The translations under genes and the position numbers were made by a program. The notes beneath the pieces are model-generated. The model made no database searches. It had not been told where the DNA came from and saw only the letters and a program-made list of their open reading frames with translations. Below are positions 9,032 to 17,096 of a DNA stretch of 58,953 nucleotides, piece after piece. The stretch's first letter is position 1. Every line of letters begins with the position of its first letter. Source of the DNA: Halobiforma nitratireducens JCM 10879 (GTDB lineage Archaea; Halobacteriota; Halobacteria; Halobacteriales; Natrialbaceae); NCBI RefSeq assembly GCF_000337895.1, contig NZ_AOMA01000067.1, positions 1 through 58,953 on the forward strand, written 5' to 3'.

Positions 9032-9343
9032 CTACGTCCCCGCGTCCCCGCCCGTTCCGTTCGCGTTCCCGAGAACTACGTCGCAGTGTTCGACCGCCGC
9101 TTCGACGTGGGCCCGTGCCTCCTCGTGGTCGACCCCCTCGAGTTCGTCGAGCAAGTCGCGAACGGTCTCGACTCGCTCGCGGACGATTTCGTCCTCGAGG
9201 TCGCTCACGGCGGCGTCGCGGGCGACCGCTTCGGCTTCACCGAGTACGCGGCTGCTCGAGCGTTCGATCGGCAGTTCGCTGGTCGCCTCGAGGTGGCGGG
9301 CGAGTTCGGCGACGTGTGCCCGGTCCGAATCGTTGTCGGTCAC
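9032..9343 (-). CDS. Small acidic helical hypothetical protein
   Basis: 103 residues from a GTG start at 9343. A longer frame begins at 9460, but those 39 extra residues are encoded inside a palindromic repeat and are basic and atypical, so the shorter start is preferred. The protein is a run of predicted amphipathic helices rich in Glu, Asp and Ala (VRERVETVRDLLDELEGVDHEEARAHVEAAVEH), possibly coiled-coil. No family function is recognised. Codon use fits its neighbours. Confidence 0.6.
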   Translation of the reverse strand: MTDNDSDRAHVAELARHLEATSELPIERSSSRVLGEAEAVARDAAVSDLEDEIVRERVETVRDLLDELEGVDHEEARAHVEAAVEHCDVVLGNANGTGGDAGT

Positions 9344-9407
9344 GGCCGTTCTACGGCGGCCGCCGTCGTTATCGTTTCGCCGATGTCGGGTCAGTAGCCC
9401 TAACGAA

Positions 9408-9484
9408 ACAACTGCACCGATTTGCACACTGATCGCCGAGCCGTCCGGCGAGCAGGTCAAAATGGCTTGGAGTGGCTACTATAG
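9408..9484. repeat. Palindromic repeat, copy 1
   Basis: The block 9408-9452 matches 57021-57065 at 42 of 45 positions. Its core is an inverted pair (CGCCG..CCGTCCGGCG) and the element ends in GGCTACTATAG, which resembles the right end of copy 2 (GTTACTATAG). The right arm is more degraded than in copy 2. It sits in a 308-base gap between divergently transcribed genes (9343 minus, 9652 plus). It may be a non-autonomous mobile hairpin (MITE/REP-like). Confidence 0.75.
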
Positions 9485-9620
9485 CCGTAGAGCCTTTCTA
9501 AACCGATACAGCCACTCGGCACCGTCGTAGACGAGTGTCGCCTCGAGCGTGCCCTCGGTCTCCCGCCGGACGGGTGCCACAGTAGTACGGCTTCCCGTGT
9601 CGACCTGCCGTAGCCCACGG

Positions 9621-9627
9621 TATTATA
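9621..9627 (+). promoter_or_regulatory. TATA box of the UbiA gene
   Basis: TATTATA lies with its centre 28 bases before the ATG at 9652. This spacing is expected for a leaderless haloarchaeal transcript beginning at the start codon. Confidence 0.55.
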
Positions 9628-9651
9628 CGACAGTTCGTCGTCACACGAGGT

Positions 9652-10512
9652 ATGTCGCTCGCGAGAACCGGCGACGGTCCCGGGGCGACGCTGCGAGCGT
9701 ACTGGTCGCAGGTCCACCCCGTCTTCATGTTGCCGCCGCTGGCTGCCTCCCTGTTCGGTGCGGTCCTCGCCAGAGAGGTCGTCCCCTCGATCGCGACGGC
9801 CCACGTCGTCGCGATGTTCGCGGCGGTCTACACCGCCCACGTCAAGGACGGCTACGTCGACTTCCACGTCCGCGGTGAGGACGACGACCACCCGCTGACC
9901 GAACGCGGCTGTCGGGTCGGGATCGCCCTCTCGACTGCCCTGTTCGCGGTCGCCACGCTCCTTTTGACCGTCGCAGCCGGTCCGATCGCCGCCGCGCTGA
10001 CGGTCCCGACCTGGCTGATCGCGTACCACCACGCGCCGCAGTTGGATACGAACCCGCTGACGGCGACGACCGGATACCCACTCGGAATCGCACTCGCGTT
10101 GCTCGGGGGCTTCTACGTCCAGGCCGGGACGCTTTCTCCCGTCTCCGTCGGTTTCGCGGTCGTCTTCCTCGTGTTGCTATCTGGAGTCAAGGTGATCGAC
10201 GACGCCCAGGACTACGCGTACGATCGGTCGATCCGAAAACGGACGGTCGCGGTGATCGTGGGGCCCAGGCGAGCCTACGGCGTCGCGTACGGGCTGATGG
10301 CGACCGCGTTGCTCGCGGTTGCCGGTTTCGCCGCCGTGCGGGTTTTCCCGCCGTCGTCAGTACTGGCGGCGCTCGCGTTTGCGGCGGTCGCCGTCCTCGC
10401 CCGGCGTGCCGACCCGACCGTCGCGACGATGCTGCTTATTCGGGGGTCGTACGTCTTCCTCGCGGTGCTTGTCGCGGCAGTGTGGTTCGAGCCGCTCGCC
10501 CGAGTCTGGTGA
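9652..10512 (+). CDS. UbiA-family prenyltransferase
   Basis: 286 residues with about eight membrane segments. Two aspartate-rich cytoplasmic motifs are visible: HVKDGYVDFHVRGEDDD (about residues 63-80) and VIDDAQDYAYDRS (about 181-193). They correspond to the two Asp clusters that bind Mg-diphosphate in UbiA enzymes. These enzymes attach a prenyl chain to an acceptor in lipid, quinone or heme synthesis. Haloarchaea have several paralogues, and the substrate here is not evident. It is transcribed alone from a leaderless promoter (TATTATA at 9621). Confidence 0.85.
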   Translation: MSLARTGDGPGATLRAYWSQVHPVFMLPPLAASLFGAVLAREVVPSIATAHVVAMFAAVYTAHVKDGYVDFHVRGEDDDHPLTERGCRVGIALSTALFAVATLLLTVAAGPIAAALTVPTWLIAYHHAPQLDTNPLTATTGYPLGIALALLGGFYVQAGTLSPVSVGFAVVFLVLLSGVKVIDDAQDYAYDRSIRKRTVAVIVGPRRAYGVAYGLMATALLAVAGFAAVRVFPPSSVLAALAFAAVAVLARRADPTVATMLLIRGSYVFLAVLVAAVWFEPLARVW

Positions 10513-10533
10513 GACGGCCCGACTCGAGGCACG

Positions 10534-10806
10534 CTACACTGCGAGTTCGATGTAGCCGAACTGCCAGAGGGCCAGCATCGCGAGCCACAGCACCACGTTC
10601 GCCGCACCCACGGCGGCGAAGACGAGGCCGACCCAGTTGCGGTGCATCACCTTCTTCACCTGGAAGCCGCTGTAGGCGGCGATCAGCCCGACGATCGGCA
10701 GGAACATCGAAATCGCGGCGGAGGCGATCGCTCCCCACAGGTGCGTGGGGCTCTCGCCGTGAGCCCGTCGAATGTCGTCCGTCAGCGACAGCGTTTCGGT
10801 CGTCAT
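10534..10806 (-). CDS. Small two-to-three-helix membrane protein
   Basis: 90 residues. A soluble N-terminus is followed by hydrophobic segments at about 24-47 and 57-86, with a basic loop (QVKKVMHRN) between them. This resembles the short DUF4190-type or yip1-like membrane modules, but no function can be assigned. A TTTATA box (minus strand, about 10833-10838) lies 28 bases before the ATG, supporting a leaderless start. It is convergent with the UbiA gene, with a 21-base gap. Confidence 0.65.
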   Translation of the reverse strand: MTTETLSLTDDIRRAHGESPTHLWGAIASAAISMFLPIVGLIAAYSGFQVKKVMHRNWVGLVFAAVGAANVVLWLAMLALWQFGYIELAV

Positions 10807-10836
10807 TGCTCGAGCGTTGGGGCCGAACGAATATAA

Positions 10837-11097
10837 ACTGACCGGTCAGTCAACACAGGCCGCTTCGTGCTCTCTTTTCGGAGGTATCTTCGGATCGTGA
10901 ACATCGATATCGACGAGGGCAACCGGAGTCGAGGTCACGGTACGGCCGTTATCGAGCGTGTGAAAGAAATAGCTCGCGGGCGAGGGTGTGACCATATCAA
11001 AGTCTCTTGTGAGTGGCAAAACGAGGGTGCACGCCGTTTCTACCGCAATACGGAGTTCCAACCGAAACAAGTCGACTACGTACAGTCACTGAAGTAA
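10837..11097 (+). pseudogene. GNAT acetyltransferase C-terminal remnant
   Basis: The frame is open from 10837 with a possible GTG at 10867. It encodes the second half of a GNAT fold: strand LRIVNIDID, the acetyl-CoA loop GNRSRGHGTAVIERV (R-x-x-G-x-G/A), and the final CEWQNEGARRFYRNTEFQP segment. The N-terminal half (first strand and helices, normally 70-80 residues) is absent. It lies 48 bases before an IS6-type element, and base composition is lower in GC than the neighbours. It is therefore best read as a truncated gene carried or broken by mobile-element activity. A short functional protein is unlikely because half the fold is missing. Confidence 0.65.
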
Positions 11098-11204
11098 GTC
11101 GAAGTACGCCTCTGACTGCTCCAAGAACCAATGAGTAAATAGTTCGGCACTGTCTAGTTGAGCCAGTTTGAGAAGTGAGCAGGTCGTTGAGTTAATTTGG
11201 ACTA

Positions 11205-11927
11205 ATGCTCGCAGACCTGCTCAGCGAGAGCTACGACGCGAATTTAGAAGAATCTTGGGAGAACGAGCGGACGGCGACGCCCGTCAGGGCGTTCGCCGTC
11301 CGTCTCCATCAGACAGGTTGTTCTCTTCGGGAGACAGCAACGATTCTGGCTGAATTAGGCATTGAGCGCTCTCACGGAGCGGTCTGGAACTGGGTACATC
11401 GGCTGGCTGACAGCGGACACGACCCGCCTGAGGTGCAGCCGAAGCGGGTCGCAGTTGACGAGACCGCTGTCAAAATCAACGGCGAGTGGTCTTGGTTATA
11501 CGCTGCAATAGACACCGAAACGAAGCTGATTCTCGATGTCGCGTTGTTTGGTCGGCACGGAACCGATCCGGCAGCTGCGTTTCTGCATCGACTTAACGAG
11601 AAATACGATCTCTCCGACACCGTATTTCTCGTCGATCAATTCGGATATCGGACTGCCCTTGCTCGATTAGGGTTAAGCGGTCGGGTCAACTATACCGAGC
11701 GAAACCTCATCGAAAAGTGGTTTCACACCCTCAAAGTGCGCATCGACCGCTTCCATAACTCGTGGGTGGGCAGTCGGGCGAGTGCACGCGAATGGTTTGA
11801 ACAATTCATGCACTACTACAACCGCCAGAGACCGCATCAAGCTCTCGATACCCTGTTGCACGCTTTCGAAATTAGGGCCAAAAACCAGATGATGTTGCAG
11901 GTTTCTCTGAACAGGGTTGGCTACTAA
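11205..11927 (+). CDS. IS6-family transposase with altered C-terminus
   Basis: 240 residues. An N-terminal HTH (TGCSLRETATILAELGIERSHGAVWNWVHRL) is followed by a DDE-type catalytic core: D85 in RVAVDETAVK, D144 in FLVDQFGY and E170 in ERNLIEKWFHTLK. The family ending is broken after HQALD. The last 25 residues come from an inserted element, and the native tail (GKTPIEEVQN then stop) is found after the insertion at 11986-12018. All three acidic residues remain, so activity is not excluded, but the terminal helix is replaced. It is typical of haloarchaeal IS6 (ISH14/15-like) transposases. Confidence 0.88.
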   Translation: MLADLLSESYDANLEESWENERTATPVRAFAVRLHQTGCSLRETATILAELGIERSHGAVWNWVHRLADSGHDPPEVQPKRVAVDETAVKINGEWSWLYAAIDTETKLILDVALFGRHGTDPAAAFLHRLNEKYDLSDTVFLVDQFGYRTALARLGLSGRVNYTERNLIEKWFHTLKVRIDRFHNSWVGSRASAREWFEQFMHYYNRQRPHQALDTLLHAFEIRAKNQMMLQVSLNRVGY

Positions 11928-11979
11928 TGCCCACATCCGGGTACCAAGCATCAACTAATTTTGCACATGCAACGGGCTA
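11849..11979. mobile_element. 131-bp MITE-like insertion inside the transposase gene
   Basis: Ends are imperfect inverted repeats: TACCCTGTTGCACG at 11849-11862 and, reverse complemented, TAGCCCGTTGCATG at 11966-11979 (11 of 14 matches). It is flanked by a 5-bp direct repeat CTCGA (11844-11848 and 11980-11984), as expected for a target duplication. Excising the element plus one CTCGA restores an uninterrupted IS6 transposase frame ending at 12018. It has no coding capacity of its own and would need a transposase supplied elsewhere. Confidence 0.75.
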
Positions 11980-12059
11980 CTCGACGGAAAGACGCCGATC
12001 GAGGAGGTGCAGAACTAGACGGTGCCAAATACTAGATTTTGTCTATTCTGAATGACTAG

Positions 12060-12160
12060 CTTGATAGTAAACTTACAAGTAAACTTCTGAGTTTACCGAG
12101 AGGGAGACCCCCCACTCCACTGTTTCAAGTGTCGATCTATACCGGGGAGGAGCTACGAAG
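12060..12160. other. Origin-like motif cluster (candidate ORB plus iterons)
   Basis: Two direct copies of AGTAAACTT (12066-12074, 12078-12086) and an inverted GTTTAC (12091-12096) are followed by a C-run and CACTGTTTCAAGTG (12107-12132). On the minus strand this reads CACTTGAAACAGTG followed by GGAGTGGGGGG. That arrangement, a short dyad next to a G-string, resembles the origin recognition boxes bound by haloarchaeal Orc1/Cdc6 proteins. The identification is by pattern only; no orc or rep gene is in the window. Confidence 0.35.
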
Positions 12161-12283
12161 GAATGAAGACAAAGGACGGTGAAGAACGATCTGGGCACGG
12201 ATACGAGCGTTTCATCAGGCTCAACCATGGTCCTTCGCACGGTGCCGGGACGCAACTTACGTCCCACTCCTTTCCGTGTCCCC

Positions 12284-13279
12284 TTACTCGTCTTCAACGG
12301 ATTCGTCGTCTAAATACTCAACAAGACGATTCTCAACCCTATCCACCTCACCTTCATCCAGTACATCAAACCGGACAAACTCATCACGATTATCCTCCAA
12401 TTTGGATAGATTACCCGCTACTTTCTCACGTTCAATATCTACATCGTCATCAATACCGTTCACACATCCTTCGATAGTGATTTTGAGTGCATTCAAACGT
12501 TCCTTATATACATCGCGATGAATTGAACATTGATAATATTTCTCCCCATCATTTATGGATTGGTCAACTGATCTATATGTGCGGTCAAGCAGTAACGGTA
12601 CATATTGATCTACCTTGTAATCCGACGCTCCAATCGTCTCCTTCAACACATCGACAAAATCACTCTCCTCGATGGTACCATCTTCGTTAAGACTGTGTAC
12701 AAGGAGATCATCATACATATACCGCGCACACGCCATCACCACATCAGCCGTTTTCTCTACGCTATTGGGGGTTGAGGTCCAGTCAACATGTTCAGGATTT
12801 ATTACAGCATCCTCGTCATCCGATGTATGATTAAGTATTGTACGTTGATCCGTTGAGTCAAGCGTGTATTCATGTGATTCAGCGTCTGGATCATACGATT
12901 CCGCCAATGGCCCCGATGATGAAGACGAAGAGGACGATGTTGAACGAGAGGTGTTCTCTTTTTCTTTTTCCTTCTGCTGAGAAATAGCCCCCCCACCGGG
13001 GGTGGTGGATGAATCCTTTTCGAGAATGTCCTTGATTTCCCGAATTTCCTCCTCAACACGGCTGTACCGGTCGTTATCCAGGTATTCTATCATCGCACGT
13101 TCGAGATGTTCGTTCGGATCACCTACTACGTTTTCACAGAAATTCTCGAAGTCACGAATGAGTCCTTTGTCTACTGACCACCAGAGTTGTTCCCTGTTGC
13201 CAGAGCCTTGATACCGGTTAGTGCGATTCTGTGAGCTATTCTCCGACGATTCGTCGGGATTGGTTGGAATTTCCGACAT
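12284..13279 (-). CDS. Hypothetical protein of an AT-rich, plasmid-like stretch
   Basis: 331 residues from ATG 13279. An upstream in-frame start at 13354 would add 25 non-acidic residues with no support. The N-terminal part (about 25-85) contains WWSVDKGLIRDFENFCEN and a helix pair ERAMIEYLDNDRYSRVEEEIREIKDIL reminiscent of small plasmid DNA-binding proteins. A low-complexity linker (poly-Ser, about 116-124) follows. The C-terminal domain is all-helical and acidic. Codon use is clearly poorer in GC than all surrounding genes (AAT, ATA, TAT common), indicating recent acquisition. I cannot name a family. A plasmid maintenance or replication accessory role is an inference from composition and the adjacent origin-like motifs. 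Confidence 0.6.
   Translation of the reverse strand: MSEIPTNPDESSENSSQNRTNRYQGSGNREQLWWSVDKGLIRDFENFCENVVGDPNEHLERAMIEYLDNDRYSRVEEEIREIKDILEKDSSTTPGGGAISQQKEKEKENTSRSTSSSSSSSSGPLAESYDPDAESHEYTLDSTDQRTILNHTSDDEDAVINPEHVDWTSTPNSVEKTADVVMACARYMYDDLLVHSLNEDGTIEESDFVDVLKETIGASDYKVDQYVPLLLDRTYRSVDQSINDGEKYYQCSIHRDVYKERLNALKITIEGCVNGIDDDVDIEREKVAGNLSKLEDNRDEFVRFDVLDEGEVDRVENRLVEYLDDESVEDE
12952..13010 (-). repeat. Inverted-repeat arm A (polypurine tract plus G/C run)
   Basis: The 22 bases at 12952-12973 are the exact reverse complement of 13512-13533 (a tract of A and G ending in GAACA). Next to each arm, in matching order, lie GAGAA and a C-run/G-run around ACCGGGGG (12987-13004 here, 13478-13495 in the other arm). 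The two arms are about 540 bases apart. This arm falls inside the hypothetical gene and encodes a Lys/Glu-rich linker. Confidence 0.6.
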
Positions 13280-13680
13280 ATTGGATAATTGGGGTTGGTG
13301 GGCCTTAGTTCTTATCCAGTTTGTACATACTACTACTATACTTTTACATAGCAATTAGTTAGTTAGTTAGTTATCTTGTTTTTGGAGAGAAGGAATAATT
13401 GTTCTCGGGTGGTATTCACAACCACCCTCCTAATCAAGCAAATACTTCCCGTTTACCCGCAATTCATCTCATAACACCCCCTACCGGGGGAGGGGAGCTC
13501 ATTCTCTGAGAAAGGAAAAAGAAAAAGAGAACAAGAAAACAGTCCTCTCCATATTTCCCAGCCTTTCCACTTCCTCACTGTGTTCCTATTCGACTTCGAT
13601 CTCTTCTCAATCTCTCTTTCGTGTTTGTGTTTCAGTTTTGTACTAAAGGGATTCAGAATCGTGTGTGTTAGTTTTGTTCA
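13280..13680. other. AT-rich intergenic region with inverted-repeat arm B
   Basis: No gene of convincing quality is present. Contents: a tandem TTAG run near 13353-13371, a hairpin GGGTGGT/ACCACCC (about 13408-13428), a C-run/G-run CCCCCTACCGGGGG (13477-13490), and the polypurine arm 13512-13533 that is the exact reverse complement of 12952-12973. Composition stays AT-rich up to the stop codon of the GTPase gene, where the typical high GC resumes at once. That step marks an island edge near 13680. Confidence 0.5.
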
Positions 13681-14859
13681 CTAGTTTGTGCTGATGATCT
13701 TGATCACGTCGCTCTCCTCGAGTTCGTAGTCCTCGCCGACCTCCCGGTTCGATTTGGCGTCGACGGCGTGAAGATAGCCGTCGCCGATATCGGAGTGGAC
13801 GGCGTAGGCCAGGTCGACGGGAGTCGAGCCTTCCGGAAGTAGGTGGGCGTCCGGCAGCACGTTCCCGCTGCCGTCGGACCACTTCGAGGCGTCCTCGACC
13901 GGGTACGCGGTCAGGTGATCGAGCAGGTCGTAGACCGCGTAATCGAGTGCGCCCTGAACGCCCGTCCCGTTGTACTCGGCCATCGTCTCGGCGAGGTCCT
14001 CGAGTGCACCCCGCTGGGCGTCGCTGACGTCGTCGCCGATCTCGAGGGTTTCGTCGCCGGGATCGTAATCGACGAGGTCGTTGTCCGCCGCTCGACGGAG
14101 TGCGAGTTCTCCCTCCGCAGTAGTTGGAATCACGGGCTTGTCGATCTCGAGCAGTTTCTCGACGTGTTCCTCGGGAGCGACGTCGATCTTGTTCGCCGCG
14201 ACGACGATCGGTTTGGTCCGTTCCCGGACCAGGCGTGCGAGCTCTTCTTTGTGGTCGTCTTCCCACTGGATGGGGTCCTCGGGGTAGTCGAGTTCACGCA
14301 GGACGGTCGCGATCTGTTTCGGCGAGGCTCCGAACCCCGAGAGCATCTCCGAGAGGGCGTCGTCGATATCGAAGTCGGGCGAACGGGACTTGCGCTCGAC
14401 TGCTTCCCAGTTGCGCTCGACGATATCGGCCAGCCAGAGGTCCATCTCCTCCTCGACGAAGTCGATGTCCTTGAGCGGGTCGTGCTCGCCGATGTCGACC
14501 GGCTCGCCTTTCTCGTTTGTCCCGCCGGAGGCGTCGATTACGTTGACGATTACGTCGGCGTTCGTCAGTTCGTCGAGAAACTGGTTGCCCAGCCCCTTCC
14601 CCTCGTGTGCCCCCGGGACGAGTCCCGCCACGTCGAGCAACTCGATGGGGACGTAACGCTTGCCGTCCTCGCAGTTGTCGGCGTTGCAGCGCTCGTCGCG
14701 CTCGAGACAGGGACACTCCGTTCGGGCGTAGCTTACGCCCCTGTTGGCGTCGATCGTGGTGAACGGGTAGTTCGCGACGTCGACTTCGGCCATCGTCGCC
14801 GCGGTGTAGAACGTGGACTTGCCGGCGTTTGGCTTTCCGGCAAGCGCGATCGAAAGCAT
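13681..14859 (-). CDS. ychF: YchF/OLA1 GTPase-like ATPase
   Basis: 392 residues. P-loop GKPNAGKS (8-15), G3 [20 protein letters not shown], and an NKID motif near residue 223 are visible. The C-terminal TGS-like domain ends in a short beta-rich segment ([30 protein letters not shown]). The cysteine-rich insert [18 protein letters not shown] is typical of archaeal members. OLA1/YchF proteins bind ribosomes and prefer ATP; they are linked to stress translation control. It is housekeeping and transcribed alone. The 3' end borders the AT-rich island. Confidence 0.94.
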   Translation of the reverse strand: MLSIALAGKPNAGKSTFYTAATMAEVDVANYPFTTIDANRGVSYARTECPCLERDERCNADNCEDGKRYVPIELLDVAGLVPGAHEGKGLGNQFLDELTNADVIVNVIDASGGTNEKGEPVDIGEHDPLKDIDFVEEEMDLWLADIVERNWEAVERKSRSPDFDIDDALSEMLSGFGASPKQIATVLRELDYPEDPIQWEDDHKEELARLVRERTKPIVVAANKIDVAPEEHVEKLLEIDKPVIPTTAEGELALRRAADNDLVDYDPGDETLEIGDDVSDAQRGALEDLAETMAEYNGTGVQGALDYAVYDLLDHLTAYPVEDASKWSDGSGNVLPDAHLLPEGSTPVDLAYAVHSDIGDGYLHAVDAKSNREVGEDYELEESDVIKIISTN

Positions 14860-15156
14860 GGGAAGGGGTAGCGCCGTCGTCTCAAATTGTCTTTCGATTC
14901 GGGAGCCGACGGTGTCGACCCTCCTCCTGAAGCGGCTGGACCACGAACGAGCCGAAACCGTTTGAGGCCTTGAAGCGAACGAATCGCGGGACGATATCTC
15001 TCACGCGTGGTTCGTTCTTCGTTCGCCGGAGCGTATCGACGACCACCGATCGGTCGCCACTCGTTTACCGATCGTTCCCAGCGTGTCGAAACTCGCCGAC
15101 CCTCGCTGCGGATCGGCCGTAGCGCTGAACTTCACCCACTGGGATACTCGGATAGA

Positions 15157-15939
15157 ATGGGAGGAGAGTCCGACGCTGGGGTCGAGCGATCTGGGAGGGG
15201 TTCGGAAACGGGAACGGGGAGGGGGTCCGACTCCGACGAACTCTCGATCGAACCGTTTCTCGAGGGGTCGACGATCGACGCCGACGGACGCATCGAGATC
15301 AGTATCTTCGTCTCGGGGAAAGGGAGGCTCGCGGAGAACGAACTCGACGTGTTCCTCAAACGATCGCGGATCGATCCCGGTGATCGGATCGAACTCGGGG
15401 TCTTCGCGACGGGAATCGACCGCGTCGAGGAGAACGAACTCAGCGTGTTTCACGGCCACGAGGAGGTGATCGACCTCGAGGAGCCGGGGCTCGTTCGCCG
15501 GAACGCCACGCCGGCCGATAGCGGCGACGAGGCAGCCACGACGGCCGATCGGGGCGGAATGGACAGCAGTCGCCTGACAGGGGAAGTGGCCGATCGCAGC
15601 GCCGACGGGGACTACGTCCACCCCGTCGTCTTTCCGGACGACGACGAACGGATCGGCGAGGAAACCGACTACGCTCTCGAGGGGACGACTCTCGACGGGA
15701 ACACCGACGAGAATCCGGCGTACATCTTCGAACTCAACACGCAGGACGGAGCACCGCCGGGGGAGTACTCGCTGCCGATCGTGTTCACCTACCGCTCGCC
15801 GGACGGCGTCAAACAGGTCAAGAACGCACCGTCGGTTCGGATCAACGATTGGCGAGAACGGTTGGAGCCCTGGCTCACACGCGGGCTCGTCGGCGGGGTG
15901 GCTGTCCTCGGTCTGGTTCTCTGGCTGGCGATCCTGTAA
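15157..15939 (+). CDS. Acidic protein with C-terminal membrane anchor
   Basis: 260 residues from ATG 15157. An earlier in-frame start adds about 50 basic residues unlike haloarchaeal proteins. It carries an N-terminal Ser/Gly-rich segment, two similar acidic repeats (IEISIFVSGKGRLAENELDVFL and IELGVFATGIDRVEENELSVF), a later immunoglobulin-like stretch (PPGEYSLPIVFTYRSPDG) and one C-terminal transmembrane helix (LVGGVAVLGLVLWLAIL). The layout suggests a surface or membrane-tethered beta-rich protein. No signal peptide is seen, so topology is uncertain and no function is assigned. Confidence 0.7.
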   Translation: MGGESDAGVERSGRGSETGTGRGSDSDELSIEPFLEGSTIDADGRIEISIFVSGKGRLAENELDVFLKRSRIDPGDRIELGVFATGIDRVEENELSVFHGHEEVIDLEEPGLVRRNATPADSGDEAATTADRGGMDSSRLTGEVADRSADGDYVHPVVFPDDDERIGEETDYALEGTTLDGNTDENPAYIFELNTQDGAPPGEYSLPIVFTYRSPDGVKQVKNAPSVRINDWRERLEPWLTRGLVGGVAVLGLVLWLAIL

Positions 15940-16195
15940 TCACAACGAATAGGGCTCGAGTCGGCTGGGGATCGGGAGCTATCGACGTCGCCGTTCCGTC
16001 GGTCGGACTGTGTTTCGTACCGGCAGGGCACGAACCGAACCGTCGTCGGCGTTTCGATGCCCAGACACGCGGGCGGCGAGGAACCCGGACGTATCGGTTC
16101 GGACTCGCGGCGAGACTTGAGTGTCTCTCCGAAAACACGATTCCGACGGGCGCGACGGCAACTGTCTGCTGCCAGGAGTCGTGACGGTGATCGTC

Positions 16196-16927
16196 TCAGA
16201 GTTCGACCGCCATCATCACCTCGTCGGCGTACCGCCCGTTGAGCTTGTAGTGGTCTTCGCGGACCGCCTCGGTCTCCCAGTCGTGGGCCTCGAGGAACTC
16301 GATAGCCTCCTCGTTGCTCGAGGGAACGCTGTTGTAGACCTTCTCGTAGCCGTTCGAGCCCGCCCACTCGAGCCCGCGGGCGAGCAGGTGAGAGCCGATG
16401 CCGTGGCCGCGATAGCCTTCGAGAACGCCGACGGTGAGCTCTGCGGTGTGGCTCAGTTTGTCCAACTCCGGCGCGTAGAGGTGGACCCAGCCGACCACCT
16501 CGTCTTCGACCGTCGCGACGAAGAACATCCGCGACTCGAGTTCGTTGTGTCGCAACAACGCTTCCTCGCGATCGATTTCGTCGGCGACGGTCTCGGCGAC
16601 GATGTAACTTTTCTCCTCGGCGACCTGCCGGATCGCGCCGACGATCCCCGAGAGGTCCTCCTGGCGGGCCGGCCGGATGTGAAACTCCAGCTCCTCGCTT
16701 ACGTACTCCTCCTCGGCACCGGCCTCGATCGTCACGCGCAGTTTCCCGTCGACCTCCTCGAGTCGCTCGTCCCGCTTGAGGATCGCGACGTGGTGGCGGA
16801 ACCCACTGGGATCGATCCCCAGGTCCTCGCGGGTTTCGTCCGGATCGGCGGCCCCGTGTCGCTCGACGTACTCGTAGATGCGTTTCCGGTCCTCGTGCCC
16901 GAACTCGAGTGTTTCGCCGATTGACAT
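16196..16927 (-). CDS. HTH-GNAT acetyltransferase fusion
   Basis: 243 residues. Residues 1-70 form a winged-helix-like module (RKRIYEYVERHGAADPDETREDLGIDPSGFRHHVAILKRDERLEEVDGKL). Residues 82-243 are a GNAT domain with the acetyl-CoA loop LTVGVLEGYRGHGIGSHLL (R-G-x-G-I-G) and the final NEEAIEFLEAHDWE segment. A DNA-binding module fused to an acetyltransferase suggests a regulator that senses or acetylates a substrate. A GGTAT/ATACC dyad abuts its start codon and could be its own operator. Transcribed alone. Confidence 0.85.
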   Translation of the reverse strand: MSIGETLEFGHEDRKRIYEYVERHGAADPDETREDLGIDPSGFRHHVAILKRDERLEEVDGKLRVTIEAGAEEEYVSEELEFHIRPARQEDLSGIVGAIRQVAEEKSYIVAETVADEIDREEALLRHNELESRMFFVATVEDEVVGWVHLYAPELDKLSHTAELTVGVLEGYRGHGIGSHLLARGLEWAGSNGYEKVYNSVPSSNEEAIEFLEAHDWETEAVREDHYKLNGRYADEVMMAVEL

Positions 16928-16940
16928 GGTATGTTATACC
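16928..16940. promoter_or_regulatory. Dyad next to the start of the HTH-GNAT gene
   Basis: GGTATGTTATACC carries 5-bp inverted arms and lies directly upstream of ATG 16927, between a TATA-like element (CTAAGTA on the minus strand, about 27 bases upstream) and the start. A repressor bound here would block initiation. Autoregulation is an inference. Confidence 0.35.
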
Positions 16941-17096
16941 AGACCACAGTACTTAGTCCTTCGCTCGGCCCGCCCTGGGACTTAATAGACGAACAGGTAA
17001 ATCCCGCCGACCTTGCGGATTCGCTCCGTCTGGACGGATGCGTGGGAAGCGTCGGTGGAGGAAACCCCGCCATAGACGTCGCCCGGCGCAGGATGA

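Larger units (their letters stand above)
11146..12026 (+). mobile_element. IS6-family insertion sequence, interrupted by a MITE-like insertion
   Basis: Inverted ends GGCACTGTCTAGTT (11146-11159) and, as reverse complement, GGCACCGTCTAGTT (12013-12026) bound the element. It holds one transposase gene. Removing the inner 136 bases (11849-11984) gives an IS of about 745 bp, a normal IS6-group size. No matching target duplication is visible just outside the ends. It sits between a truncated GNAT gene and an AT-rich plasmid-like stretch, marking an island boundary. Confidence 0.85.

Noticed and set aside
11146..12026. Target-site duplication for the IS6 element
   Set aside because: The eight bases outside the two ends do not match, so none is claimed.
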